This document shows, one piece after another, positions 17,978-26,296 of a DNA stretch of 64,000 bases. The notes below the pieces were generated by a model that ran no database searches, had not been told where the DNA came from, and worked only from the letters and a program-made list of their open reading frames with translations. Numbering within the stretch: the first letter of the stretch is position 1; every line of letters begins with the position of its first letter. Source of the DNA: Sphingobium baderi (GTDB lineage Bacteria; Pseudomonadota; Alphaproteobacteria; Sphingomonadales; Sphingomonadaceae); the NCBI RefSeq assembly GCF_001456115.1, contig NZ_CP013264.1, forward strand, positions 2,684,501-2,748,500, read 5' to 3'. The translations under genes and the position numbers were made by a program.

Positions 17978-18009
17978 GAAAAAGAAAGGGCGACCCAAAG
18001 GCCGCCCTT
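17978..18009 (-). terminator. Rho-independent terminator after rpsD
   Basis: On the minus strand AAGGGCGGCC TTTG GGTCGCCCTT forms a hairpin with one mismatch, followed by TCTTTTT. It lies 29 bases after the rpsD stop. Confidence 0.85.
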
Positions 18010-18037
18010 CCATGAATTTGAACTGTCGGGAAACCGA

Positions 18038-18652
18038 TCAGCGCGAATAGAATTCGACGACCAGATTGGGTTCCATCTTCACCGGATAGGGCACCTCGTC
18101 CAGCGTTGGAACGCGGACATAGCTGACCTTGGCGGCGCCGTCAGGGGCGACATAGTCGGGAATGTCGCGCTCGGGCAGGCTCTGCGCTTCCAGAACCAGC
18201 GCCATTTCCTGCGCCTTCTTGCCCAGAGTGATTTCGTCGCCCGGCTTCACCAGACGCGACGCGATGTTGCACTTCACGCCGTTCACATAGATGTGGCCGT
18301 GCGAAACGATCTGGCGGGCCGAGAAGATGGTCGGCGCGAACTTGGCGCGATAGACGACCGCGTCCAGGCGGCGCTCCAGCAGGCCGATCAGGTTCTGGCC
18401 GGTGTCGCCCTTCATGCGGGCGGCTTCGATATAGTTCTTCTTGAACTGCTTTTCGGTGATGTCGCCGTAATAGCCCTTCAGCTTCTGCTTGGCGCGCAGC
18501 TGAATGCCATAGTCGGACATCTTGCCTTTGCGACGCTGGCCGTGCTGGCCGGGGCCATATTCACGCTTGTTGACCGGGCTCTTCGGGCGACCCCAGATGT
18601 TCTCGCCCATGCGGCGGTCGAGCTTGTACTTGGCGCTGGTGCGCTTCGTCAT
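18038..18652 (-). CDS. rpsD: 30S ribosomal protein S4
   Basis: A 204-residue primary 16S-binding protein. The sequence is typical for S4: [20 protein letters not shown] at the start, then [20 protein letters not shown], the S4 RNA-binding motif with [16 protein letters not shown] and [14 protein letters not shown], and an end in VVEFYSR. It is a stand-alone gene with its own terminator, as is common in alphaproteobacteria where rpsD lies outside the large ribosomal operons. Confidence 0.98.
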   Translation of the reverse strand: MTKRTSAKYKLDRRMGENIWGRPKSPVNKREYGPGQHGQRRKGKMSDYGIQLRAKQKLKGYYGDITEKQFKKNYIEAARMKGDTGQNLIGLLERRLDAVVYRAKFAPTIFSARQIVSHGHIYVNGVKCNIASRLVKPGDEITLGKKAQEMALVLEAQSLPERDIPDYVAPDGAAKVSYVRVPTLDEVPYPVKMEPNLVVEFYSR

Positions 18653-18833
18653 AGATAATTCCTTACAATCGCTAACAACGTTATTCCCGGTCGTCGCCTG
18701 CTTGCCTCAAAAAAGGGGCAGGGCCACCGCTTCACCGGGATGCGGGACCAATCGCGAAGGCGCGCCTATGAAGAAGGGGGCGGATGATGTCAACCCTCGA
18801 CAGGGCGCCGCTCTGGGCTTAGGCAGCCTGCCC

Positions 18834-19130
18834 ATGAACCCCGAAAGCTATACGACCATGGCGCAGGTCCGCGCCGGCGTGGATGAAATCGACCGGCAGA
18901 TCGTGGCGCTGCTTGCCCAGCGCTTCGCCCATATGCGCGCCGCCGCCCGGATCAAGCCGGAACGCGGGCACGTCCGCGACGAAGAACGCAAGGCGCTGGT
19001 CATCGCCAACGCCCGCGACGAAGCGGAAAGACTGGGCGCGCCCGGCGATGCGGTTGCGGCGCTGTGGGATCAGCTTGTCGAAGCTTCCATCGCTTATGAG
19101 ATGGACGAGTTCGACCGCCTGAAAGGCTAA
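18834..19130 (+). CDS. Chorismate mutase (AroQ class)
   Basis: A 98-residue all-helical AroQ-type chorismate mutase converting chorismate to prephenate. The first helix TMAQVRAGVDEIDRQIVALLAQR carries the conserved Arg/Asp and leads to ARIKPERGHVRDEERKALVI, with the active-site Arg and Lys. The usual helix 3, DQLVEASIAYEMDEFDR, ends it. A longer start at 18768 (MKKGADD...) has a GAAGG ahead and would add 22 residues. I prefer 18834 because the family normally begins a few residues before helix 1. Its stop overlaps the stop of the converging RNA methyltransferase by 4 bases. Confidence 0.85.
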   Translation: MNPESYTTMAQVRAGVDEIDRQIVALLAQRFAHMRAAARIKPERGHVRDEERKALVIANARDEAERLGAPGDAVAALWDQLVEASIAYEMDEFDRLKG

Positions 19131-20200
19131 CGCTCCCGTGGATTGCCGAGCGCGGACAGTACGCCGCGCAGGGTCCGCACCTCCAGATGGTTCCAGCCTG
19201 GCTTGGTGAGCAGGTTCCGCAGCGTCCGCTTGGTCGCGGGCGCACGGTCGGGCGGGAAGAAATAGCCCGCCTTGTCGAGCAGTGCTTCAAACTGCGCGAT
19301 CATCCCTTCAAGCTCCATCTGCGGAGCCGGTTCGCCCAGATCGACCACGGTCGGCTGCTCCAGCGCAGCCTGCTTCGACCATTCATAGGCGCATAATATC
19401 ACGGCCTGCGCCAGATTGAGCGACCCGAACTCCGGATTGATCGGCACGGTCAGGATCTTGCGGGCCAACGCCACGTCCTCCGTTTCCAGCCCCGAACGCT
19501 CCGGTCCGAAGACATAGGCGCAGCGCCCCTGCGCGGCATGAATTTCCCGCGCCGCTTCCTCTGGCGTCACGACCGGCTTGGTCACGCCGCGCTTGCGGAC
19601 CGTCGTCGCATAGACATGCGCGCAATCGGATACGGCGTCGGCCAGATTTTCGAAAACCATGGCCTTGTCGAGCACGATGTCCGCGCCCGCCGCCGAAGGC
19701 CCCGCATCGGGATTGGGCCAGCCGTCACGCGGAGATACCAGCCGCATCTCCGTCAAACCAAAGTTCAGCATGGCCCGCGCCGCCTTGCCGATATTCTCGC
19801 CTAGCTGCGGACGGACAAGGACGATGACGGGGGAGGCCGCAGGGCTATTTTCAGTGTGCTTGTCATTGCTTTCCTCCGTTCGCCCTGAGCGAAGTCGAAG
19901 GGCGCTGCTGAGCGCTGGCGAAGTATGTGAAACGGCCGCCTTCTTCAATTTTTCCCAGTTCCCTGCAATCAACGCCTCCTTCTTCTTGCGCGACCAGCTC
20001 TTGATCTGGAGTTCGCTGGCAAGCGCTTCGGCGCGAGTTTCAAATTGTGCGGACCACAAAATTTCTACGGGACGGCGGTCCAACGTATAACCCTTGATCT
20101 CGCCGGATTGGTGCTGACCCAGACGCTTTTCGAGATCATCGGTGTGGCCCGTATAATAGGAACCGTCCGAACATCGCAGGATATAGGCGTAAAATCCCAT
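19127..20200 (-). CDS. Fusion of a GIY-YIG nuclease-like domain with a TrmJ/SpoU-type RNA methyltransferase
   Basis: One 357-residue frame holds two normally separate proteins. Residues 1-90 are a UPF0213-type GIY-YIG domain (FYAYILRCSDGSYYTGHTDD, then KRLGQHQSGEIKGYT and RAEALASELQIKSWSRKKK). Residues 122-357 are a TrmH/SpoU-family SAM methyltransferase like TrmJ, the tRNA Cm32/Um32 enzyme: IVLVRPQLGENIGKAARAML, FGPERSGLETEDV, and the knot LTVPINPEFGSLNLAQAV. The linker (about 92-115) is encoded by a REP-like repeat at 19878-19903. A methyltransferase made on its own would need a start near residue 113 or 122. Both halves look intact, and the join could be real or reflect alternative starts. 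Confidence 0.85.
   Translation of the reverse strand: MGFYAYILRCSDGSYYTGHTDDLEKRLGQHQSGEIKGYTLDRRPVEILWSAQFETRAEALASELQIKSWSRKKKEALIAGNWEKLKKAAVSHTSPALSSALRLRSGRTEESNDKHTENSPAASPVIVLVRPQLGENIGKAARAMLNFGLTEMRLVSPRDGWPNPDAGPSAAGADIVLDKAMVFENLADAVSDCAHVYATTVRKRGVTKPVVTPEEAAREIHAAQGRCAYVFGPERSGLETEDVALARKILTVPINPEFGSLNLAQAVILCAYEWSKQAALEQPTVVDLGEPAPQMELEGMIAQFEALLDKAGYFFPPDRAPATKRTLRNLLTKPGWNHLEVRTLRGVLSALGNPRER
19878..19903 (+). repeat. REP-like repeat, copy A, inside the GIY-YIG/TrmJ linker
   Basis: A 26-base element beginning GTTCGCCCTGAGCGAAG and ending TCGAAGGGC. It matches copy B (20233-20258, opposite orientation) at 24 of 26 positions. Its outer bases GCCCT/AGGGC are inverted. On the coding strand of the fusion it is read as A-L-R-L-R-S-G-R-T, so it stays in frame. 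Confidence 0.85.
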
Positions 20201-20232
20201 TGCGGTTCAACAGTCTCGCTTCGCTCGACCTT

Positions 20233-20258
20233 GCCCTTCGACTCCGCTCAGGGTGAAC
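20233..20258 (-). repeat. REP-like repeat, copy B, between nrdR and the GIY-YIG/TrmJ fusion gene
   Basis: Inverted copy of the element at 19878-19903, reading GTTCACCCTGAGCGGAG then TCGAAGGGC on the minus strand. Copies A and B face each other in opposite orientation and enclose exactly the GIY-YIG coding segment. A degraded relative, with TCGAAGGGTTTGACACG after a CTGCC-TTTGCA-GGCAG hairpin, lies near 20816-20851 between glyA and nrdR. Confidence 0.85.
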
Positions 20259-20282
20259 GGAAAGAGTGTAGATGTCGTCACC

Positions 20283-20744
20283 TCACTCACTCCCGACTTC
20301 CTTCACGGTACTGGCAAAATCCTCGAAATCCCGCGCGTCGGTGAAGTCCTTATAGACGCTGGCGAAACGGATATAGGCCACGCTGTCGAGCCGTTTCAGC
20401 CCCTGCATGACCATCTCGCCGATGGAGCGGGCGGGGATTTCGCTGTCGCCGCTGGTTTCCAACTGGCGCTGAATGCCGGAAATCAGCTTTTCCAGACGGC
20501 TTGGGTCAATCGGCCTTTTGCGGCAGGCGATGTCGATGGATCGCGCCAGCTTGTCGCGGTCGAACGCTTCCTTGCGCCCCTCGCTCTTCATCACCCAGAT
20601 GTCGCGCAACTGTATCCGCTCGAAGGTTGTGAAGCGCGCGCCGCAAGCTTCGCACTGCCGCCGACGGCGAATGGCGTTGCCATCCTCCGTGGGGCGGCTG
20701 TCCTTTACCTGACTGTCTTCATGCGAGCAGAAAGGGCAACGCAT
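20283..20744 (-). CDS. nrdR: Transcriptional repressor NrdR of ribonucleotide reductase genes
   Basis: A 153-residue zinc-ribbon/ATP-cone repressor. The N terminus [17 protein letters not shown] and the second Cys pair in [18 protein letters not shown] make the zinc ribbon. The rest is an ATP-cone domain ([20 protein letters not shown]...) that senses ATP/dATP. It binds NrdR boxes ahead of nrd genes; none of those genes is in this window. It follows rpiB-glyA on the same strand, as often seen in alphaproteobacteria, with a degraded REP-like repeat in the 118-base gap after glyA. Confidence 0.97.
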   Translation of the reverse strand: MRCPFCSHEDSQVKDSRPTEDGNAIRRRRQCEACGARFTTFERIQLRDIWVMKSEGRKEAFDRDKLARSIDIACRKRPIDPSRLEKLISGIQRQLETSGDSEIPARSIGEMVMQGLKRLDSVAYIRFASVYKDFTDARDFEDFASTVKEVGSE

Positions 20745-20862
20745 TCACAAACTCCGTTCGTTTCGCGCTTGTCGAAAAACGCTTGGCGCTTGCCGCGTCT
20801 CGGCCTGTCCTGACCGCCTGCCTTTGCAGGCAGTCGAAGGGTTTGACACGAATGCTCCTGGG

Positions 20863-22182
20863 TTAATCCGCATAGATCGGGAAGCGGGCGGTGAGCGCCG
20901 AAACGCGCTCGCGCACATTGGCCTCGACTGCCGCATCGCCAGCCTCTCCCTTGTCGCGCAGCCCTTCGAGCACATCGGCGATCATGTCGCCGATCGCCTC
21001 GAACTCCGCCACGCCGAACCCGCGCGTCGTGCCCGCGGGCGAACCCACGCGGATGCCGCTCGTCTTGGTCGGGGGCAGGGGATCACCCGGCACGCCATTC
21101 TTGTTGCAGGTGATGAAGCTGCGCTCCAGCGCTTCGTCCGCGTCCTTGCCTGAAATGCCGTAGGGCCGCAGGTCGATCAGCGCCAGATGTGTATCCGTGC
21201 CGCCCGAAACCACGGCCAGCCCACGCTGTTCCAGCTTACCGGCCAGCGCCTTGGCGTTGGTGACGATGGCCTGGGCGTATGTCTTGAACTCAGGCCGCAA
21301 CGCTTCGCCGAAAGCCACAGCCTTCGCCGCGATGACATGCATCAGCGGACCGCCCTGCAAGCCGGGGAATACCGCCGAATTGATCTTCTTCGCGATGGCT
21401 TCGTCATCGGTCAGGATCATGCCGCCGCGCGGCCCGCGCAGCGTCTTGTGCGTAGTGGTGGTGACGACATGGGCATGGCCGAAGGGCGTTGGATGCGCGC
21501 CGCCCGCCACCAGACCGGCGAAGTGCGCCATGTCCACCATGAACAGCGCGCCTACCTTGTCCGCGATGGCCCGGAACCGGGCGAAGTCGATATGGCGCGG
21601 ATAGGCGCTGCCTCCCGCGATGATGATTGTCGGCTTGCTTTCCACCGCCATCGCTTCGACCACGTCATAGTCGATCAGGTGTGTGTCCTCACGCACGCCA
21701 TATTGCACGGCATTATACCATTTGCCTGACATGGCGGGCTTTGCGCCGTGGGTCAGATGGCCGCCCGCGTCCAGCGACAGCCCCATGATCGTGTCGCCCG
21801 GCTTGGTCAGCGCCAGCATCACCGCGCCATTGGCCTGCGCGCCCGAATGGGGCTGCACATTGACGAAACCGCAGTTGAAAAGCTGCTTCGCGCGGTCGAT
21901 TGCAAGCTGCTCCACCTCATCCGAAGGGGCGCAACCCTGATAGTAGCGCTTGCCCGGATAGCCTTCCGCATACTTGTTGGTGAATACCGATCCTTGCGCT
22001 TCCAGCACCGCCTTGCTGACGATATTTTCCGATGCGATCAGCTCTATCTGGTTCTGTTCGCGCTTCAGTTCGTGGGTGACGCCCGCGAATACCGCCGGAT
22101 CGGCATTGGCCAGGCTGCGCGTGAAATAGCCTTCCGAACGGATGTCGGACAGGTCAGGCTGGGTGAGGGTTGCTGTGCTCAT
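20863..22182 (-). CDS. glyA: Serine hydroxymethyltransferase
   Basis: A 439-residue PLP enzyme interconverting serine and glycine with tetrahydrofolate. Typical blocks are [60 protein letters not shown] and the PLP lysine in [15 protein letters not shown], then [18 protein letters not shown]. Length is normal. The ATG follows the rpiB stop by 11 bases, so the two are probably co-transcribed. Confidence 0.98.
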   Translation of the reverse strand: MSTATLTQPDLSDIRSEGYFTRSLANADPAVFAGVTHELKREQNQIELIASENIVSKAVLEAQGSVFTNKYAEGYPGKRYYQGCAPSDEVEQLAIDRAKQLFNCGFVNVQPHSGAQANGAVMLALTKPGDTIMGLSLDAGGHLTHGAKPAMSGKWYNAVQYGVREDTHLIDYDVVEAMAVESKPTIIIAGGSAYPRHIDFARFRAIADKVGALFMVDMAHFAGLVAGGAHPTPFGHAHVVTTTTHKTLRGPRGGMILTDDEAIAKKINSAVFPGLQGGPLMHVIAAKAVAFGEALRPEFKTYAQAIVTNAKALAGKLEQRGLAVVSGGTDTHLALIDLRPYGISGKDADEALERSFITCNKNGVPGDPLPPTKTSGIRVGSPAGTTRGFGVAEFEAIGDMIADVLEGLRDKGEAGDAAVEANVRERVSALTARFPIYAD

Positions 22183-22193
22183 CTCAAGTCCTT

Positions 22194-22631
22194 TCAGAGC
22201 GCGGGCTGGGACAGTTTATCGACGCGGCCGGCATGGCGCCCGCCGCCGAAATCGGTAGTCAGAAAAGCGGTGACGCAGGCCTTTGCCATGTCGACGCCGG
22301 TCAGGCGCGCGCCCATGGCGAGGACATTGGCGTCATTATGCTCGCGCGCCAGGGCTGCGGAAAGCGGTTCCCCGACCAGCGCGCAGCGACAGGCGGGATT
22401 GCGGTTGACCGCGATGGAAATGCCGATGCCGGAGCCGCAAAGCGCGATGCCCCGCTCGGCAGAGCCGGATGCCACGGCCGACGCCAGCTTGTAGCCATAG
22501 TCGGGATAGTCGACCCGGTCGGCGGTCGCAGGGCCAAGGTCGTCCACCTGATGCCCCTCGGCGCGCAGCCATTCCGCGAGTTCCGCCTTCAGATCGACAG
22601 CGGCATGATCGGAAGCAATGGCGATTTTCAT
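22194..22631 (-). CDS. rpiB: Ribose-5-phosphate isomerase B
   Basis: A 145-residue RpiB/LacAB-family sugar-phosphate isomerase of the pentose phosphate pathway. The start [20 protein letters not shown], the central [18 protein letters not shown] with the catalytic Cys, and the [16 protein letters not shown] segment are diagnostic. First gene of an rpiB-glyA-nrdR unit. It diverges from a small membrane protein gene with an 83-base gap. Confidence 0.95.
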   Translation of the reverse strand: MKIAIASDHAAVDLKAELAEWLRAEGHQVDDLGPATADRVDYPDYGYKLASAVASGSAERGIALCGSGIGISIAVNRNPACRCALVGEPLSAALAREHNDANVLAMGARLTGVDMAKACVTAFLTTDFGGGRHAGRVDKLSQPAL

Positions 22632-22714
22632 CGGATATATCCCTTCACCGCTCGGGTGATTCGTTTCACGCGCCTCTTAGGCGGAGCGGCGGCGGATTGC
22701 CACAGTCCACCGCC

Positions 22715-22930
22715 ATGCTTATGGCCCTTTCCATGGCAGGCACGATTTTATCCATTTTGATGCTGGCGGGGGTTCTCCTGACCAGCGGAGGCATCTACGC
22801 CATCGTGAAGAAGCGCGACCGGAAGCGGGGCGTGCTGATGATTGTCGCGGGCATCGTCATGTTCGCCAATGTCGCGATCTCCGCCATTCCGGGACCGGAT
22901 CTGCCCGGTCTGGAAAATGCCAGCCGCTGA
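22715..22930 (+). CDS. Small hypothetical membrane protein (71 residues)
   Basis: MLMALSMAGTILSILMLAGV begins a first transmembrane helix, then the basic loop KKRDRKRG, then a second helix VLMIVAGIVMFANVAISAI and a short polar tail. I recognise no named family. Later in-frame ATGs at 22721 and 22733 are also possible starts. The gene is divergent from rpiB and converges on the alpha/beta hydrolase gene; a hairpin at 22952-22980 separates the two. Confidence 0.65.
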   Translation: MLMALSMAGTILSILMLAGVLLTSGGIYAIVKKRDRKRGVLMIVAGIVMFANVAISAIPGPDLPGLENASR

Positions 22931-22951
22931 TCCGGCTGGCGCGGCCAATAG

Positions 22952-22980
22952 AAAAAGGGGCCACCCGACGGCAGCCCCTT
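22952..22980 (-). terminator. Rho-independent terminator between two convergent genes
   Basis: AAGGGGC (22954-22960 region) pairs with GCCCCTT (22974-22980). On the minus strand the hairpin is followed by TTTTTC, so it ends the alpha/beta hydrolase transcript, whose stop is 23 bases away. The stem could also act on the plus-strand transcript. Confidence 0.8.
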
Positions 22981-23002
22981 CACATTCTGGCCAGTGCGGG
23001 TC

Positions 23003-23659
23003 TCAGCGAATGGGCGAATCCGGCGACAAGCGCATGTCCAGATAATTGTCGACCGACTTCATGAGCTGATCCAGTTCATGCTCGAAAAAATGGTTCGCGC
23101 CACGGATTTCGTCATGATGAATGGTGATGCCCTTCTGGGTCCGCAGCTTGTCGACCAGCTTCTGCACGGCGCTGGCGGTCACTACTTCGTCCGCCGTTCC
23201 CTGCACGATGATGCCGGAAGCGGGGCAGGGGGCCAGGAACGAGAAGTCATACATATTGGCCGGCGGCGCGACCGAGATGAAGCCGCGAATCTCCGGCCGC
23301 CGCATCAGCAACTGCATCCCGATCCACGCGCCGAAGGAAAAGCCCGCGATCCAGGTCGTCTGCGCCTCGGGATGGAAGCTCTGCACCCAATCGAGCGCCG
23401 CGGCGGCGTCGGACAGTTCGCCGATGCCATTGTCGAACGTGCCCTGGCTGCGGCCCACGCCACGGAAATTGAAGCGCAGGACGGCAAAGCCCCGCTTCAC
23501 GAACGTCTTGTAGAGCGCCTGCGTGATGCGGTCGTTCATCGTGCCGCCGCCCTGCGGGTGGGGATGCAGGATCATCGCGACAGGCGCGCGGGGGCGGGGC
23601 GGAGGGCTGAAACGACCCTCAAGGCGACCTTCGGGTCCGGGGAAAATTACGTCGGGCAT
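23003..23659 (-). CDS. Alpha/beta hydrolase (dienelactone hydrolase-like, COG2945 type)
   Basis: A 218-residue soluble hydrolase. It has ILHPHPQGGGTMNDRI after a short strand, VLRFNFRGVGRSQGTFDNGIGE, the nucleophile elbow GFSFGAWIG, and a late ADEVV (Asp) and GANHFFEHELD (His). This is the pattern of the small cytoplasmic hydrolases commonly annotated as alpha/beta hydrolase next to sphingomonad Fe-S genes. The substrate is unknown. The frame extends to 23932, but the added residues are antisense to the divergent cysteine desulfurase gene, so the ATG at 23659 is preferred. Confidence 0.87.
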   Translation of the reverse strand: MPDVIFPGPEGRLEGRFSPPPRPRAPVAMILHPHPQGGGTMNDRITQALYKTFVKRGFAVLRFNFRGVGRSQGTFDNGIGELSDAAAALDWVQSFHPEAQTTWIAGFSFGAWIGMQLLMRRPEIRGFISVAPPANMYDFSFLAPCPASGIIVQGTADEVVTASAVQKLVDKLRTQKGITIHHDEIRGANHFFEHELDQLMKSVDNYLDMRLSPDSPIR

Positions 23660-23790
23660 GGCACCTGTTATCGTTATGGCCGCCGGGCGGCTGATGGATG
23701 CGTGGGACGCGGACAAGCCTTTGCTGGCGCTGCGCCGCAGACAGCCTATATAGAGGGCGCGACCATTTCCGCAATCAATGAGTATCCCCC

Positions 23791-24846
23791 TTGGCCGCCG
23801 ACCGTCTCTATCTGGATCATGCCGCAACCACGCCAATGCTGGCGGAGGCGAAAGCCGCGATGATCGAAGGGCTGGAGCGATGGGCCAATCCGTCCAGTCC
23901 CCATGGCGACGGCCGCGCCGCCCGCGCCGCACTGGAGGATGCGCGGCGGCGGATCGCGGGCGCGCTCGGCTGGGATGGCCACGTCATCTTCACCTCCGGC
24001 GCCAGCGAAGCGATCGCCATCGGCCTGACCCGGGCAAAGGCAAAGTGCGTTCTCACGTCCCCCGTCGAACATGATGCCGTGCTGCGCGTGACGCCGCTGG
24101 CGGAACGGATGGCGGTGGATGCCAATGGCATCGTTGACACGGCCTCCCTGCCTCCTGGGCTTGTCGAAGGGCGATCCAGCCCGATCCTCGCCATCCAGCA
24201 CGTCAATAATGAAACCGGCGTGATCCAGCCGCTCGACCGGATCGGGCGCGATACCGGTCTGCTCTTCGTCGATTGCGCGCAAAGCGCGGGCAAGCTGCCC
24301 CTGCCAGATGCTGACATGATCGCGATCAGCGCGCATAAATTCGGTGGGCCTCCGGGCATGGGCGCATTGCTGATCCGCGATCTGGCGTTGCTGGAGCCAA
24401 GCGGCGGGCAGGAACAGGGCTACAGGGCGGGAACGGAAAACCTCCCCGGCATCCTCGCCATGGCTGCCGCGCTGGAGGCGCGCGGCGACTGGCTCCCTGC
24501 CGCGAGGCAATTGCGCGCCCGGCTGGATGCCGGGATCGAGGGGGCGGGAGGGCAAGTCATCGCCCGCAACGCCTCGCGCATCGCCTCCATCGCCAGCTAC
24601 CGGATGCCCGGTCTGTCGGCCCGCGCTCAGCTTATCCAGTTCGACCTTGCAGGCATTTCGGTGTCTGCGGGCAGCGCCTGCTCCTCCGGTTCGCTCAAGA
24701 CCAGCCACGTCTTGCGCGCCATGGACTATGACGAAACGGCGGCGGGTGAGGTGGTCCGCGTCAGCTTCGGCCCCACCACCGGGGAGGCAGACATAGACCG
24801 CTTCCTCATGCAATGGACCGCCATGGCGGAGCGTGCGCGGTCATGA
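23791..24846 (+). CDS. Cysteine desulfurase, first of an adjacent pair
   Basis: A 351-residue class V aminotransferase that releases sulfur from cysteine for Fe-S clusters and other uses. It has LYLDHAATTPM at the start, FTSGASEAIAIG, QHVNNETGVIQP, the PLP lysine in AISAHKFGGPPG, and the persulfide Cys in SAGSACSSGSLKTSHVL. The start must be the TTG at 23791, since an in-frame stop lies just upstream and the family start follows directly. The protein is a little shorter than typical IscS. It is translationally coupled (ATGA) to the second desulfurase gene. Confidence 0.92.
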   Translation: MAADRLYLDHAATTPMLAEAKAAMIEGLERWANPSSPHGDGRAARAALEDARRRIAGALGWDGHVIFTSGASEAIAIGLTRAKAKCVLTSPVEHDAVLRVTPLAERMAVDANGIVDTASLPPGLVEGRSSPILAIQHVNNETGVIQPLDRIGRDTGLLFVDCAQSAGKLPLPDADMIAISAHKFGGPPGMGALLIRDLALLEPSGGQEQGYRAGTENLPGILAMAAALEARGDWLPAARQLRARLDAGIEGAGGQVIARNASRIASIASYRMPGLSARAQLIQFDLAGISVSAGSACSSGSLKTSHVLRAMDYDETAAGEVVRVSFGPTTGEADIDRFLMQWTAMAERARS

Positions 24847-25937
24847 CCATCTATCTCGATTATCAGGCCACAACCCCACCCGCGCCCGAAGTCTTTGACG
24901 TCATGGCGCCGTTATTGCGCGACCAGTTCGCAAACCCCCACAGCGCTCATCGCCTCGGCCGCGCCGCTGCCGCGCAGATAGATGTCGCTCGCGAGGAGGT
25001 GATGCGATTACTCCCACCCGATGGCCGCCTGCTCTTCACCTCCGGCGCGACTGAAGCGCTGAACATGGCCATTCAGGGCATAGGGGCCGGCCGCATTGTC
25101 ACCATCGCGACGGAACATGCCGCGGTGCTGGATACGGTCGATGCTCTGGCGCGGGACGGGCGTGAGGTCACGGTCCTGCCGGTGGGACCGGGCGGTCTGG
25201 TCGATATGGACGCCGCGAGGCAGGCGATCGCGCCCGGCGTCGCGCTGGTCGCGGCGATGCTGGTCAATAATGAGATTGGCGTCGTTCAGCCCGTCGAGGT
25301 CCTCGCGGAACTTGCCCACGCCGCCGGAGCCCTGTTCCTGTGCGACGCCGTGCAAGGCTATGGCCGCGTCCCCATCCCTCCATCCTGCGACATGATCGCT
25401 ATCAGCGGCCACAAGATCCACGGCCCCAAGGGGATCGGCGCGCTCTGGATCAGGGACGGCATGACCCTCCGCCCGCTCATCCACGGGGGTAGGCAGGAAG
25501 GGGGATTGCGATCCGGGACACTCTCTCCCGCGCTTTGCGCTGGCCTCGGCATGGCGGCCCGGTTGATGCGGGAACGTGCCGACACGGATCGCGCCCATGT
25601 CGAATCGCTTTGGCAACGGGCGCGGACGCTGTTCAGCAACTGGGCGCTCAACGGCGACGCCGACCGGCGCTATCATGGCAATCTCAACCTGCGGCGTGAT
25701 GGAATCGATGGCTCGCGCCTGTTGTCCGATTGCCGCAATGTCGCTTTTTCGCTCGGCAGCGCTTGCGCGAGCGGGTCGGGTCGGCCTAGCCATGTGCTGC
25801 GCTCGCTCGGTCTTTCGGACAGGCAGGCGCGGGGATCGGTGCGGATCGGCTTTGGCCGTTATACGACACAGGCCGAATTGGAGGATGCTGCACAGGTGAT
25901 CAATAAGGCGGCGGGCATGCAAGGCGCGCCGCGATAA
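24843..25937 (+). CDS. Cysteine desulfurase, second of an adjacent pair
   Basis: A 364-residue paralogue of the preceding protein. It shows IYLDYQATTPPAPEVFDVM, FTSGATEALNMAIQG, LVNNEIGVVQP, the PLP lysine in AISGHKIHGPKGIGALW, and the persulfide Cys in SLGSACASGSGRPSHVL. The two paralogues differ throughout but both keep every catalytic residue, so they may form a heterodimer or serve different acceptors; that is inference. The ATG at 24843 overlaps the previous stop. The ferredoxin gene follows 15 bases later. Confidence 0.93.
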   Translation: MTIYLDYQATTPPAPEVFDVMAPLLRDQFANPHSAHRLGRAAAAQIDVAREEVMRLLPPDGRLLFTSGATEALNMAIQGIGAGRIVTIATEHAAVLDTVDALARDGREVTVLPVGPGGLVDMDAARQAIAPGVALVAAMLVNNEIGVVQPVEVLAELAHAAGALFLCDAVQGYGRVPIPPSCDMIAISGHKIHGPKGIGALWIRDGMTLRPLIHGGRQEGGLRSGTLSPALCAGLGMAARLMRERADTDRAHVESLWQRARTLFSNWALNGDADRRYHGNLNLRRDGIDGSRLLSDCRNVAFSLGSACASGSGRPSHVLRSLGLSDRQARGSVRIGFGRYTTQAELEDAAQVINKAAGMQGAPR

Positions 25938-25952
25938 GGGAGCGTCGCACCT

Positions 25953-26288
25953 ATGACCAGGGTAACCTTCATCAGCGCCGATGGCGAAAGCAGGCAGGAG
26001 GTTGACGCGCCCGCCGGCTCGGTCCTTCTGAACGTCGCGCAGGCGGCCGGGCAGCCGCTTGAAGGCACTTGCGAAGGGCAAATGGCCTGCTCCACCTGTC
26101 ATGTGATCGTCGACGCCGCCGATTTTTCCAGACTCCCCCGGGCGACGGAGGAGGAGGAGGACATGCTTGACCTTGCCGCTTCCGCGACGCGCACCAGCCG
26201 GCTTTCCTGCCAGATCGTGCTGGATGCGGCGCTGGAAAGCCTGACTGTCCGTATTCCGCCCGAAACCTACAACATGCAGGGTATGTGA
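25953..26288 (+). CDS. 2Fe-2S ferredoxin (adrenodoxin/Isc type)
   Basis: A 111-residue electron carrier. The cluster ligands are in CEGQMACSTCHV and the later RLSCQ, with the C-x5-C-x2-C spacing of vertebrate-type ferredoxins. The acidic EEEEDMLDL patch before the last Cys is the usual partner-binding helix. Its place after two cysteine desulfurases fits a role in Fe-S assembly, although similar ferredoxins also serve P450s and dioxygenases. The beta-lactamase gene starts 8 bases after its stop. Confidence 0.94.
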   Translation: MTRVTFISADGESRQEVDAPAGSVLLNVAQAAGQPLEGTCEGQMACSTCHVIVDAADFSRLPRATEEEEDMLDLAASATRTSRLSCQIVLDAALESLTVRIPPETYNMQGM

Positions 26289-26296
26289 GAATTGCC

